Shown one piece after another: positions 17,626-25,826 of a stretch of 64,000 nucleotides of DNA. The notes under the pieces are model-generated. The model did not search any database. It had not been told where the DNA came from and worked only from the letters and a program-made list of their open reading frames with translations. How positions within the stretch are numbered: position 1 is the first letter of the stretch; every line of letters starts with the position of its first letter. The position numbers were made by a program, and so were the translations under genes. The stretch spans positions 1-64,000 of the forward strand of contig CAIUVX010000094.1 in the NCBI GenBank assembly GCA_903902705.1, written 5' to 3'. Source of the stretch: an uncultured Methylococcales bacterium. GTDB lineage: Bacteria > Pseudomonadota > Gammaproteobacteria > Methylococcales > Methylomonadaceae.

Positions 17626-18500
17626 GATTAGTATTTGTGCATGGCATTAACAATGAAGAAAACACAGCTGAATCAATTGAGAAAGAGTGGTGGGAGGCAC
17701 TCACTCGATCATGGGTGAAAATGGAGTTAGAGCTAAAACCCAAACCATCTATCAATGTAGCCTATTATGCAGACATCTTAGCCGAAGCAGCTAAAGGCGG
17801 GGCGGGTAAAGCTGTAGAGATGGGACCATCTGAGGTTTCTACAGGCTACGCGCTAGAATTGCTTACCGAATATGCTGAGGCAGCAGGAGTTACCCAAGAG
17901 GATCTGAATACTGCTGCTGATACAAAGGGGATTCCACTGGCTGCTGTTGGGATGAGTGTTCCGCATGAGGGATGGGTGATCGCGTTTGCTGATTTACTTG
18001 AGGATATATTGCCAGATAAGGGTAAGTTTATTGCCAAGCTTTTTCTGCGTCAGGCGGCTACTTACATTAGTGACAAAGCACTTGCTGCTGAAATAGATAA
18101 AAAAGTAAAAGCTCAAATTTTTGATGAATTGTCCGACCCTACAATTGTAATCGCCCATTCACTAGGAACTGTTGTTACTTATCGACTTCTGGCAAATGCT
18201 CAACAGGCTGCAAGAAATATTCCACTTTTTATGACACTAGGATCGCCTCTCAGCCTTAAAATATTTAAGCCTATTCTACCCGCTAGGGGAACATTGCCTC
18301 AACCTCCGATTGCCAAATGGATAAATGGTCGCCACGAGGAAGATTTTGTGACGCTAAATAAGGCAATAACTAGGAGAAGTATTGGTTTTGACGGTGTGAC
18401 TGACGAAACAAGGATTATTAATCCTGATTCTGATAAACATTCTATTGTGCGATATTTAGAAAGTCCAGCTATCGCAAAAGCGATATATGATGAGTTGTAG
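17622..18500 (+). CDS. Alpha/beta hydrolase, partner of the caspase-like protease
   Basis: A 292-residue hydrolase. The N-terminal L-V-F-V-H-G-I-N-N-E forms the oxyanion-hole strand. The nucleophile elbow is A-H-S-L-G-T (Ser180), and a late His273 in S-D-K-H-S-I-V-R-Y-L completes a plausible triad. The arrangement resembles lipase- or esterase-like proteins that start with 'vHGi' and carry AHSLG. No signal peptide is present, so it acts in the cytoplasm or on the inner membrane face. It overlaps the caspase-like gene by four bases. If it is a lipase it could be the membrane-damaging effector released or activated by proteolysis. That is inference; a substrate cannot be read from the sequence. 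Confidence 0.82.
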   Translation: MRLVFVHGINNEENTAESIEKEWWEALTRSWVKMELELKPKPSINVAYYADILAEAAKGGAGKAVEMGPSEVSTGYALELLTEYAEAAGVTQEDLNTAADTKGIPLAAVGMSVPHEGWVIAFADLLEDILPDKGKFIAKLFLRQAATYISDKALAAEIDKKVKAQIFDELSDPTIVIAHSLGTVVTYRLLANAQQAARNIPLFMTLGSPLSLKIFKPILPARGTLPQPPIAKWINGRHEEDFVTLNKAITRRSIGFDGVTDETRIINPDSDKHSIVRYLESPAIAKAIYDEL

Positions 18501-18766
18501 TAGTTAGCTAAGTAGATACGCTGTGCGTACCGAACAAATCGATGAATCTGGGTAATCCCGTGTTCATGGATAAGCCCTGTAGGGTACGCTGTGCGTACCA
18601 TATTCATGACACTGGATTATCTATTACTCTGTAGATTCATCGACTTTTTTGGTACGCACAGCGTACCCTACTCATTAGCACGATAGGATGGGCTGAGGTA
18701 CGAAGCCCATCAATCGCGAGCCGTAATCACACAAACTTAAACCCTAAAATGTAAGGAATCTTTAGC
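18501..18766. repeat. Long inverted repeat and palindromes
   Basis: A perfect 21-bp inverted repeat (18579-18599 and 18651-18671; core gtacgctgtgcgtacc) encloses about 50 bases. A third half-copy lies at 18516-18532. At 18691-18715 a separate palindrome has arms gatgggct and agcccatc around gaggtacga, a relative of the repeats at 145-223 and 44190-44236. No gene is visible. Confidence 0.7.
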
Positions 18767-18967
18767 ATGATTGACATTCACAACCTGCATTTAAACTACA
18801 TAACTAACCCACAAGGCGAACAAACTGCCGTTATGTTACCAATGAATGAGTTTCTTGAATTAATGGAAGACTTTGAAGATTTGATTAGCATCGCCAGCCG
18901 CAAAAATGAACCTACTACCTCCCATGAAGATTTATTAATCGAGTTGGCTAACGATGGGCTTATATGA
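18767..18967 (+). CDS. Antitoxin-like protein of a RelE-type pair
   Basis: A 66-residue acidic protein placed directly before a RelE-like toxin and overlapping it by 14 bases. It has an N-terminal strand region, Q-T-A-V-M-L-P-M-N-E-F-L-E-L-M-E-D-F-E-D-L near residues 20-40 (the V-x-L-P-x-x-E-F pattern of Phd/YefM- and RelB-type antitoxins) and a charged C-terminal tail that would wrap the toxin. The family name is uncertain and the assignment rests on size, charge and position. The segment taaggaatctttagc before the ATG supplies the ribosome-binding site. Confidence 0.75.
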   Translation: MIDIHNLHLNYITNPQGEQTAVMLPMNEFLELMEDFEDLISIASRKNEPTTSHEDLLIELANDGLI

Positions 18968-19232
18968 AATTCAATGGAAAGACTCTGCCAAAAAAGAATT
19001 AAAAAATCTCGATAAAGCCATTATTAAACGCTTGTTAGCGCATATTGATTTATTAGCTGAAAATCCACGCCCTGTAACCAGTAAAAAACTACAGGGAATC
19101 GATAATTTTTATCGTATCAGAGTGGCAGATTATCGCGTGGTTTATTCGATAGAAGACGATGTTTTAGTGGTTGAAATTATTCGCCTTGGACATCGGCGTA
19201 AAATTTATCAAAATATCGGCAAATTGAAATAA
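18954..19232 (+). CDS. RelE/ParE-family toxin
   Basis: A 92-residue basic protein with the RelE fold pattern: Y-E-I-Q-W-K-D-S-A-K-K-E-L-K-N-L-D at the start, L-A-E-N-P-R-P near residue 37, K-L-Q-G-I-D-N-F-Y-R-I-R-V-A-D-Y-R-V-V-Y in the middle and I-R-L-G-H-R-R-K-I-Y at the end. RelE proteins usually cleave mRNA in the ribosome, and the conserved basic and Tyr residues here fit that. It overlaps the antitoxin gene. The module sits in the accessory block between two halves of the OmpA-linked ABC system. Confidence 0.88.
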   Translation: MGLYEIQWKDSAKKELKNLDKAIIKRLLAHIDLLAENPRPVTSKKLQGIDNFYRIRVADYRVVYSIEDDVLVVEIIRLGHRRKIYQNIGKLK

Positions 19233-19339
19233 TCAACACTATTTAGCACGATAGGATGGATTCCAGCATCCATAGTAGAATGACGACTCTCTACTAAGCT
19301 AGGCTGAGTAGTTACCTTTTTTCTCATTGGAAACAACAA

Positions 19340-20119
19340 ATGAAAAAATATATTCCAGAGTGGCTTTATCTGCCGAATATGAAACCGAGTGACCAAATAA
19401 TGTGGGCGATTATCGCCGTTGAATTTGTGATTGGTATTCTACTTTGGCAGAATCAAACATTCGAACTTCTCCCAAAACCACTGGAAGTTATGGCTGCGTT
19501 TCCTAAACTGTTGAAACAGGATTTGATTTACCATCTTATGGTGAGTTTTATGCTTTTTCTTGAAGCCTTAGGTATTGCAACTCTCTTTTCCTTATTTTTT
19601 GCCTATTTTTCACGATTTTCGGTGGGTTATCCCATTGCGACAGGCGTGGGATTGTTGCGATTTTTGGGTATGACAGGATTAACCTATCTTTTCCAAGTCA
19701 CTCTGGGTGGTGGGTATATATTAAAACTCTCCATGCTGGTTTTTGGTATCACCGTGTTTTATACGGTCGGTATGGTTTCGGTGGTGCATGATATTCCCGA
19801 AGAAGAATTCGATCACGCCAGAACTCTTAAAATGGGTGAATGGCACGTTTTGTATGAAGTTGTTATTCTTGGAACACTCGACAAAGCGATTGATTTATTG
19901 CGACAAAATTCAGCGATGGGCTGGATGATGTTGACGATGGTTGAAGGGCTGGTACGTTCAGATGGCGGTATTGGTACGTTACTTTTGAACAACGACAAAC
20001 ATTTCGATATGGCTTCTGTCTATGCGATTCAGTTGTGCATACTCGCGACGGGAATTTTGATTCAGTTTATTATCGATTTATTGCAACGTGCGATCTGTCG
20101 TTGGGAGGTGAGATTATGA
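19340..20119 (+). CDS. ABC permease of the OmpA-linked system
   Basis: A 259-residue inner-membrane permease with about six membrane segments and an N-terminal cytoplasmic stretch. The EAA-type loop is D-H-A-R-T-L-K-M-G-E-W-H-V-L-Y-E-V (about residues 157-173), which docks the ATPase. It is a distant TauC/NitT-type permease. It overlaps the ATPase gene (ATGA). I infer that it belongs with the binding/OmpA fusion at 12946, because no other binding protein is near and the order recalls a five-gene operon that has been split. Residues 185-226 are duplicated as a fragment at 21532-21657. Confidence 0.82.
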   Translation: MKKYIPEWLYLPNMKPSDQIMWAIIAVEFVIGILLWQNQTFELLPKPLEVMAAFPKLLKQDLIYHLMVSFMLFLEALGIATLFSLFFAYFSRFSVGYPIATGVGLLRFLGMTGLTYLFQVTLGGGYILKLSMLVFGITVFYTVGMVSVVHDIPEEEFDHARTLKMGEWHVLYEVVILGTLDKAIDLLRQNSAMGWMMLTMVEGLVRSDGGIGTLLLNNDKHFDMASVYAIQLCILATGILIQFIIDLLQRAICRWEVRL

Positions 20120-20970
20120 ATAATCCAATTCATTACCGTGAAGCAGAACCACTTCTGCGTATTCAAAACGTCGGTCTAACCTTGAATGGTCAAGTCATAC
20201 TGCGTGATGTCAATGCAGAAATTCTCGATGTCATACGCGATGTTGACGAAGTGGATAGAGTAAATAAGGTCAAACAAGGTCAAGTCATAGGATTCCTTGG
20301 ACGTTCGGGTATCGGGAAAACACAACTTTTCCGCATATTAGCAGGATTACAAAAACCAACGACAGGTCAAGTGCTTTTGGGAGAGCAAGGCATTCCTGTC
20401 GAACGCGGAATGGTCGGTGTGGTCGCGCAAAATTATATTTTGTTTGATAAACGCACCATACTGAGCAATCTCATGATCGCCGCAACACAAGCAGGAGACA
20501 CGAAGCAGGTAGCAAAAGAACGAGCGATGACTATGCTCGAACGATTCAAACTAACAGATAAAGCCAATGCGTATCCCAAACAACTCTCTGGCGGTCAGCG
20601 TCAGCGTATCGCTATCGCACAGCAAATTCTCTGTAACAATCATTACCTATTAATGGACGAACCCTTTAGCGGACTCGATTTAGTCATGAAAGGTAAAGTA
20701 TCAGAATTGATTCAAGAAATTGCTCAGATGGACGAAAAAAATACCATTATCGTGGTGACTCACGACGTATCAGAAGCATCAAGCGTAGCAGATGAACTCT
20801 GGCTTATGGGTCGAGACCGCGATTCAGATGGGAATGAAATCGCAGGGTCAAAAATTAAAATGACCTACGACCTGAAAGTACGCGGACTTGCGTGGCAACC
20901 AGGCATAACCCTTACGCGTGAATTTTTGGATTTCACCACCGAAGTGAAGGAAAAATTTTTATCGTTATAG
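20116..20970 (+). CDS. ABC ATPase of the OmpA-linked system
   Basis: A 284-residue ATPase. Walker A is G-R-S-G-I-G-K-T, the Q-loop V-V-A-Q-N-Y, the signature L-S-G-G-Q-R-Q-R, Walker B Y-L-L-M-D-E-P-F and the H-loop V-T-H-D. The first 60 residues contain an insertion (about residues 35-55, D-V-I-R-D-V-D-E-V-D-R-V) between the first strands and Walker A, and the C terminus extends about 50 residues beyond the H-loop. Both are atypical for TauB/SsuB. The start at 20116 has ggaggtga upstream and overlaps the permease stop. A longer frame from 20035 has no support. Confidence 0.87.
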   Translation: MNNPIHYREAEPLLRIQNVGLTLNGQVILRDVNAEILDVIRDVDEVDRVNKVKQGQVIGFLGRSGIGKTQLFRILAGLQKPTTGQVLLGEQGIPVERGMVGVVAQNYILFDKRTILSNLMIAATQAGDTKQVAKERAMTMLERFKLTDKANAYPKQLSGGQRQRIAIAQQILCNNHYLLMDEPFSGLDLVMKGKVSELIQEIAQMDEKNTIIVVTHDVSEASSVADELWLMGRDRDSDGNEIAGSKIKMTYDLKVRGLAWQPGITLTREFLDFTTEVKEKFLSL

Positions 20971-21045
20971 CCAGATATTCACCCACCAAAGGTACGCACA
21001 GCGTACCTAGGCTAAAATACTAATGAATAATAGCGGAATAATAAA

Positions 21046-21294
21046 ATGCCAGTCATAGCAAAGTTTTATGGAATCATTATTAAATTATTTTTCAGTGACC
21101 ATTCTCCGCCTCATTTTCATGTAATCTATGGCGAATATAACGCGCTTTTTAATATAAAAACATTAGAAATGATAGAAGGTGATTTACCAAACCGAGCAAA
21201 AAAATTAGTGATTGAATGGGCAACACGCTATCAAGATTAATTATTAGAAATGTGGACAACTCAACAGTTTCATAAACTCCCGCCTTTGGAATAA
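21046..21294 (+). pseudogene. DUF4160 gene with premature stop
   Basis: A second DUF4160 gene (M-P-V-I-A-K-F-Y-G-I, then P-P-H-F-H-V-I-Y-G-E-Y). The frame stops at TAA 21238-21240 after R-Y-Q-D, but the same frame continues for 17 more codons (L-L-E-M-W-T-T-Q-Q-F-H-K-L-P-P-L-E) to a second TAA at 21292-21294. Those residues are what a full-length family member would carry, so TAA most likely replaced GAA. A 64-residue product may still be made. It is a diverged paralogue of the gene at 14943. Confidence 0.75.
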
Positions 21295-21299
21295 TTATT

Positions 21300-21584
21300 A
21301 TGAATCCGCCTAAAATAATTTCTGTACAGCCGCTTGATGATTATTTGTTAATGATTGAATTTTCTAATCATGAATATCGTCGATATAACGTTAAACCGTT
21401 ATTAAAAAAAGAAATGTTCGCGCCCTTAAAAAATCGTGCTTTTTTCAAAAATGTGCAAATAGAAACGGGGGGTTATGCCGTTAGTTGGAATGAAGATATT
21501 GATATAAGCGAGTATGAGCTGTGGATCAATGGATTTGTTGCGACAAAATTTAGCGATGGGTTGGATGATGTTGACGATGGTTGA
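21300..21584 (+). CDS. DUF2442 protein with foreign C-terminal tail
   Basis: A 94-residue frame. Residues 1-77 are a DUF2442 protein (P-L-D-D-Y-L-L-M-I-E-F-S-N-H-E-Y-R-R-Y-N-V at the N terminus, V-S-W-N-E-D-I-D-I-S-E-Y-E-L-W later). The last 16 or so residues are translated, out of frame, from a duplicated piece of the ABC permease gene that begins at 21532. The natural stop has evidently been lost and replaced. It may be functional with a junk tail. It pairs with the truncated DUF4160 gene five bases upstream. Confidence 0.7.
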   Translation: MNPPKIISVQPLDDYLLMIEFSNHEYRRYNVKPLLKKEMFAPLKNRAFFKNVQIETGGYAVSWNEDIDISEYELWINGFVATKFSDGLDDVDDG

Positions 21585-21657
21585 AGGGCTGGTACGCTCT
21601 GATGGCGGTATTGGTATGTTACTTTTGAACACCGACAAACATTTCGATATGGCTTCT
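21532..21657 (+). pseudogene. Duplicated 126-bp fragment of the ABC permease gene
   Basis: Comparison with 19892-20017 shows 119 of 126 bases identical by my count, and in the permease frame 39 of 42 residues match (D-L-L-R-Q-N to H-F-D-M-A-S). Nothing of the permease before or after this piece is present. Its 5' boundary falls inside the coding region of the DUF2442 gene. Confidence 0.85.
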
Positions 21658-21974
21658 ACTAGGCTTTGCAGGTTTGATTTTTTGTAGGTTGGATTGCGGC
21701 TTTTTGCAACCCAACAAACACGATGGACAAATAATAGTTGCAATCATAATGGTTGGGTTGCCAAAAAACGGCAGCTCAACCTACGACCTGATCGTTCGCC
21801 TTGAGCTTGTCGAACCGATTAACCTCACAACTAATACCAGAAAACTTTTGTTCAATTACTTATTTGTGATACCGTTAATGCACGAAACACGCTCTTTCGA
21901 GTGAATTAATTATAGTGATGCGCCTGCTATCTTCGACACATCTTATTGCTCTTTAATCCAAAAAACTAAAAATA
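21658..21974. repeat. Imperfect inverted repeat and partial MITE core
   Basis: Positions 21684-21784 form an imperfect inverted repeat with gtaggttg..gcaacccaac arms, like the one near 950-1140. Positions 21788-21808 hold cgttcgccttgagcttgtcga, a fragment of the MITE family described at 10976. The rest (21840-21974) is AT-rich and probably carries the promoter of the kinase gene downstream. Confidence 0.6.
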
Positions 21975-24900
21975 ATGCAATCAATAGAAGATAGCGTTGA
22001 AACAAAATTAGATGAAACGCAGTTAATACTTTTTACCCGCTATGTGAAAATAATATCAGCGACTATATTGGCAATTACTTTGTTTGTTTTCATAATCTGG
22101 TTTTTTAATATCGATTATTTTAAAAATACCAATCCAGTTTGGCGGTTAATGAGACTTCAAGCTGCTTTTGGCTTTGTCTTTATTGCCTTATCATTGTATT
22201 TATTAACCTTCAAAGAAAAATTACAAGGCACAAAAAAACGCCTATTTTATTTTTCGAGTGTAGTCATCGCCTTAGAAAGTATTTTATCTATTTTAGAATA
22301 TGCCACAGGTGTTGATTTATTAATGGATTTGAATGGTCAAATGACTTTATTCACGGCAATTAGTTTTTTGTTTTGTAGCCTAGCGTTATTATCTGCACTA
22401 AAACAGCCGCACTACGCACTACGCTTAATTATCATACCACTGATTATTTCTGATATTATTTTTTTAAATTTCCTGTTTGGAGAAACAGCGTATCTGGACA
22501 ATCCGTTAATCTCAATGAGATTACCGACTGCATTTTGTTTTCTTCTCTTTACAATAGGCTTTTTTTTAGTAAACCTAGAAAATAGTTCTCTGTGGTTTGT
22601 CGCAGAAAAGACATTAAGTGCAAAACTATGTAAACGTTTGCTGTTATTATTTTTCGTGTTAATTCCTTTTGTTGGCTGGTTAAGATTACAAGGACAATTA
22701 TCAGATTGGTATGGTCTAGGATTTGGCTTGTCGTTATATACCGTAGGTGTAATTTTGTCTGTTAGTTATTTCATTATGTGGACAGCCAAAAGGATTAAGA
22801 CAATTGAGCTTAACGCTCTGATTGTAGAAAAAGAAAAATATTTTTTATTGGAAATAATAGAAGAAGCGCATGATTACATTGGCATGGCAGAGTTGAATGG
22901 AACTTTAGGTTATCACAATTCAGCCGCTAAAAGGATGGTTGGCTTTCCAGAAGATACTAATTTCTCACAGTTCACAATGAAATCTGTTTTTTCTGATTCG
23001 ATATATAAACAGCTGCAAGAAGAGATTATCCCTATTGCAATAAAACAAGGTTATTGGAAAGGAGAAACATCATTATTACACCAAGAGGGTTATGAAATTC
23101 CTGTTTCTTTAATTGGCATTTGTCATAAAGATAAACAAGGAAAACCCGTTCGCTTATCTGCCATTATGCGTGATATTAGCGAAGAAAAAGAATTACGCAA
23201 TTTAATGGCAGAAACTGAAAAAATGGCGTTGGCAAATGAATTTCGTTGGAAATTTGCTGTTGAAGGATCAGGTGACGGGCTTTGGGATTGGAATCTTGAA
23301 AATGATGAAGTGTTCTATTCTAAACAATGGAAATCAATGCTTGGCTTTGCTGATGACGAAATTGAAAATATTTTAGCAGAATGGGAAAAAAGACTGCATC
23401 CCGATGATAAATCAAACGCTATGTTAGACATCCAAAATTATTTGGAAGGTAAGGCAGAACACTACAGCAACGAACATCGCCTGCTTTGCAAAGACGGCAC
23501 TTATAAATGGATACTGTCTCGCGGGGTGGCTGTTAGTCGTGATGAAGAGGGTAATCCTTTTCGTTTAATTGGTACACATTCAGATATTAGCGAACGTAAA
23601 AATACCGAAAACGTTCTGCGTGAGGCTAAAAAAATGGCGGAAGTGTTAGCAGCATCGAAGGCTGAATTTTTATCCAATATGAGTCATGAAATTCGCACGC
23701 CGATGAATGCTATTTTAGGATTAGCGTTTATGCTTGAAAAAAGTCGGTTATCTGAAGACAACAAAGCGATGGTTCTCAAAATTCAACGTGCTGGGAAATC
23801 CTTATTAGATATTGTCAATGATGTACTGGATATATCAAAAATTGAAGTGGGTAAACTTGAACTGGAGGTTGCTGTTTTTAACTTGCACGATATTTTAGAT
23901 AATTTAGCCACCATTATGATGCTTAATGCAGATAATAAAAATCTGGATTTAATTATTCACCCGCCTATCTCCCGTTGTGTCCATCGGTTAAAAGGCGATG
24001 CCCCCAGATTACAACAAGTGCTGGTCAATTTAGTGAGCAATGCCATTAAATTCACCCATCAAGGTCAAGTGATTGTCACTATTACAGAGCAATACATTAA
24101 TGAACAGGGTATTTATTTGAATTTTTCGGTATCCGATACAGGTGAAGGCATTTCTAAAGCCGCACAAGAATCTATTTTTATGGCATTTTCTCAAGCGGAT
24201 AATTCCATTGCTCGCCGTTATGGCGGAACAGGTCTTGGTTTGAGCATTTCACGTCAATTAGTCAGTTTAATGGGCGCGGATATAGTGCTAAGCAGTGAAA
24301 TAGGCAAGGGAAGTTGCTTTTCATTTGGTTTATATTTTGATATTGCCGATGATGTTGATGATGTTGCTTTGGCGGTTGATAATCGAAATATCGAGGTTAT
24401 TATTGCCGATGATAATGAAATAGCGCGTAACGCCTTGCTTTCAACGACTAAAGTAATCGGTTTTCCTGCGCTAGTGGTTGATTCTGGTCAAGCGGTGTTA
24501 AATTATATTTTAAACCGTCAAGAGGATGTCAACCGACAAGAGATTATCATTTTAGATTGGCAGATGCCAGAAATGGACGGCTTGCAGACCGCCGAAATTC
24601 TTCATGAAACAATGCAGCCGAGCAAGAAAAAGCCTATTATCATCATGGCCACCGCGTATGAAAAAAAAATCCTACAGGAACACCCAGAAGCCAGCCTTAT
24701 TTTTGATGCCATTTTAAGTAAGCCTGTCACCGCTTCTTCGCTTTGTCAGGTTATTATAAAAACAACGCAAAAACGTAAAAAACCACTTTCAACTGTGTTG
24801 CCATTAAAACACCTTGAAGGAGTTACTCTTTTAGTTGTCGATGATAATGACATCAATCTTGAAGTGGCGAGTCGGGTATTTAAAGCTGAAGGTGCGGTAG

Positions 24901-25826
24901 TTATAGCAGTTGATAATGGTCAAAAAGCCGTTGACTATCTGAAAAATAATATTGATAACGTTGATCTTGTCTTGATGGATATTCAAATGCCTATCATAGA
25001 TGGTTATGAAGCCACCCGTTTAATCCGTCAAATACCAGCGTTAATGGATTTGCCTATTGTTGCATTGAGTGCAGGGGTTTTTAAATCACAAATTGAAAAA
25101 GCAAAATCGGTGGGTATGAATGATTTTATTACTAAACCGTTTAATGTTGAAGTGGCGGTGAATTTAATCGCAAAACTTGTCAATAAAACAGATTTGGTGA
25201 CAGTAAATCAAGAAACACCCTTGATTGAAAAATCATTGAGTGCTGATAGTCAATTCTCTGGTGTTGATATAGACTTTGCCCTAAAAACGTGGGGGGATGT
25301 TGATACTTATAAACGCTATCTTGTTATATTTTCAAATTATTGCCAGTCACTGAAAATTATGACTGATAGCAATTCTGAAGAATTTGCCGTTTTAATACAC
25401 AAAATTAAAGGCACTGCAAAAATGCTTGGATTGATTGAAATAAGTGATATTGTTTATGAAATAGAGGAACTGATAGTCAATAATCAGGATACTAATGAAG
25501 TTTTTGGATGCTTGAAAATTGCCATTGAAACAGCACAGAACTTTATTCATCAATATACCAGTGCAAAACAAACGATAGAATTAGCTGTAAAAGACTTTGA
25601 CGGTAAAATTATTGCAGAATTGCTTACCGTGGTTTTGCAAACCGTAGAACGAGATACTCCCGATGGTCTGACTGCTACACTCAACGAATTGAGTGGCTAT
25701 TTAACGGTAAAACCTATTGAACCACTTAAACTTGCACTTGATTCCTTTGATTTTTCATTAGCGAAAGCAGAGGTCATAAAATTAGCTAATGAATATCATC
25801 TTTTTATAGGAGCTGAAAATGTTTGA
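21975..25826 (+). CDS. Hybrid histidine kinase (7-8 TM, PAS-PAS-HisKA-HATPase-REC-REC-Hpt)
   Basis: A 1283-residue sensor kinase. Residues 25-270 hold seven to eight membrane helices with no clear ligand motif. Two PAS domains follow (about 285-405 and 425-545; the second has the G-D-G-L-W-D-W-N and H-P-D-D-K-S motifs). The dimerisation domain has S-H-E-I-R-T-P with phospho-accepting His571. The ATPase lobe shows N-A-I-K-F and G-G-T-G-L-G-L-S. Two receiver domains carry D-W-Q-M-P-E-M-D-G and M-D-I-Q-M-P-I-I-D-G. A C-terminal Hpt domain has H-K-I-K-G-T-A-K. The layout predicts a multistep phosphorelay. The next gene, an HD-GYP regulator, overlaps it by eight bases and is the probable output, so the signal would end in cyclic-di-GMP turnover. 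Confidence 0.93.
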   Translation: MQSIEDSVETKLDETQLILFTRYVKIISATILAITLFVFIIWFFNIDYFKNTNPVWRLMRLQAAFGFVFIALSLYLLTFKEKLQGTKKRLFYFSSVVIALESILSILEYATGVDLLMDLNGQMTLFTAISFLFCSLALLSALKQPHYALRLIIIPLIISDIIFLNFLFGETAYLDNPLISMRLPTAFCFLLFTIGFFLVNLENSSLWFVAEKTLSAKLCKRLLLLFFVLIPFVGWLRLQGQLSDWYGLGFGLSLYTVGVILSVSYFIMWTAKRIKTIELNALIVEKEKYFLLEIIEEAHDYIGMAELNGTLGYHNSAAKRMVGFPEDTNFSQFTMKSVFSDSIYKQLQEEIIPIAIKQGYWKGETSLLHQEGYEIPVSLIGICHKDKQGKPVRLSAIMRDISEEKELRNLMAETEKMALANEFRWKFAVEGSGDGLWDWNLENDEVFYSKQWKSMLGFADDEIENILAEWEKRLHPDDKSNAMLDIQNYLEGKAEHYSNEHRLLCKDGTYKWILSRGVAVSRDEEGNPFRLIGTHSDISERKNTENVLREAKKMAEVLAASKAEFLSNMSHEIRTPMNAILGLAFMLEKSRLSEDNKAMVLKIQRAGKSLLDIVNDVLDISKIEVGKLELEVAVFNLHDILDNLATIMMLNADNKNLDLIIHPPISRCVHRLKGDAPRLQQVLVNLVSNAIKFTHQGQVIVTITEQYINEQGIYLNFSVSDTGEGISKAAQESIFMAFSQADNSIARRYGGTGLGLSISRQLVSLMGADIVLSSEIGKGSCFSFGLYFDIADDVDDVALAVDNRNIEVIIADDNEIARNALLSTTKVIGFPALVVDSGQAVLNYILNRQEDVNRQEIIILDWQMPEMDGLQTAEILHETMQPSKKKPIIIMATAYEKKILQEHPEASLIFDAILSKPVTASSLCQVIIKTTQKRKKPLSTVLPLKHLEGVTLLVVDDNDINLEVASRVFKAEGAVVIAVDNGQKAVDYLKNNIDNVDLVLMDIQMPIIDGYEATRLIRQIPALMDLPIVALSAGVFKSQIEKAKSVGMNDFITKPFNVEVAVNLIAKLVNKTDLVTVNQETPLIEKSLSADSQFSGVDIDFALKTWGDVDTYKRYLVIFSNYCQSLKIMTDSNSEEFAVLIHKIKGTAKMLGLIEISDIVYEIEELIVNNQDTNEVFGCLKIAIETAQNFIHQYTSAKQTIELAVKDFDGKIIAELLTVVLQTVERDTPDGLTATLNELSGYLTVKPIEPLKLALDSFDFSLAKAEVIKLANEYHLFIGAENV

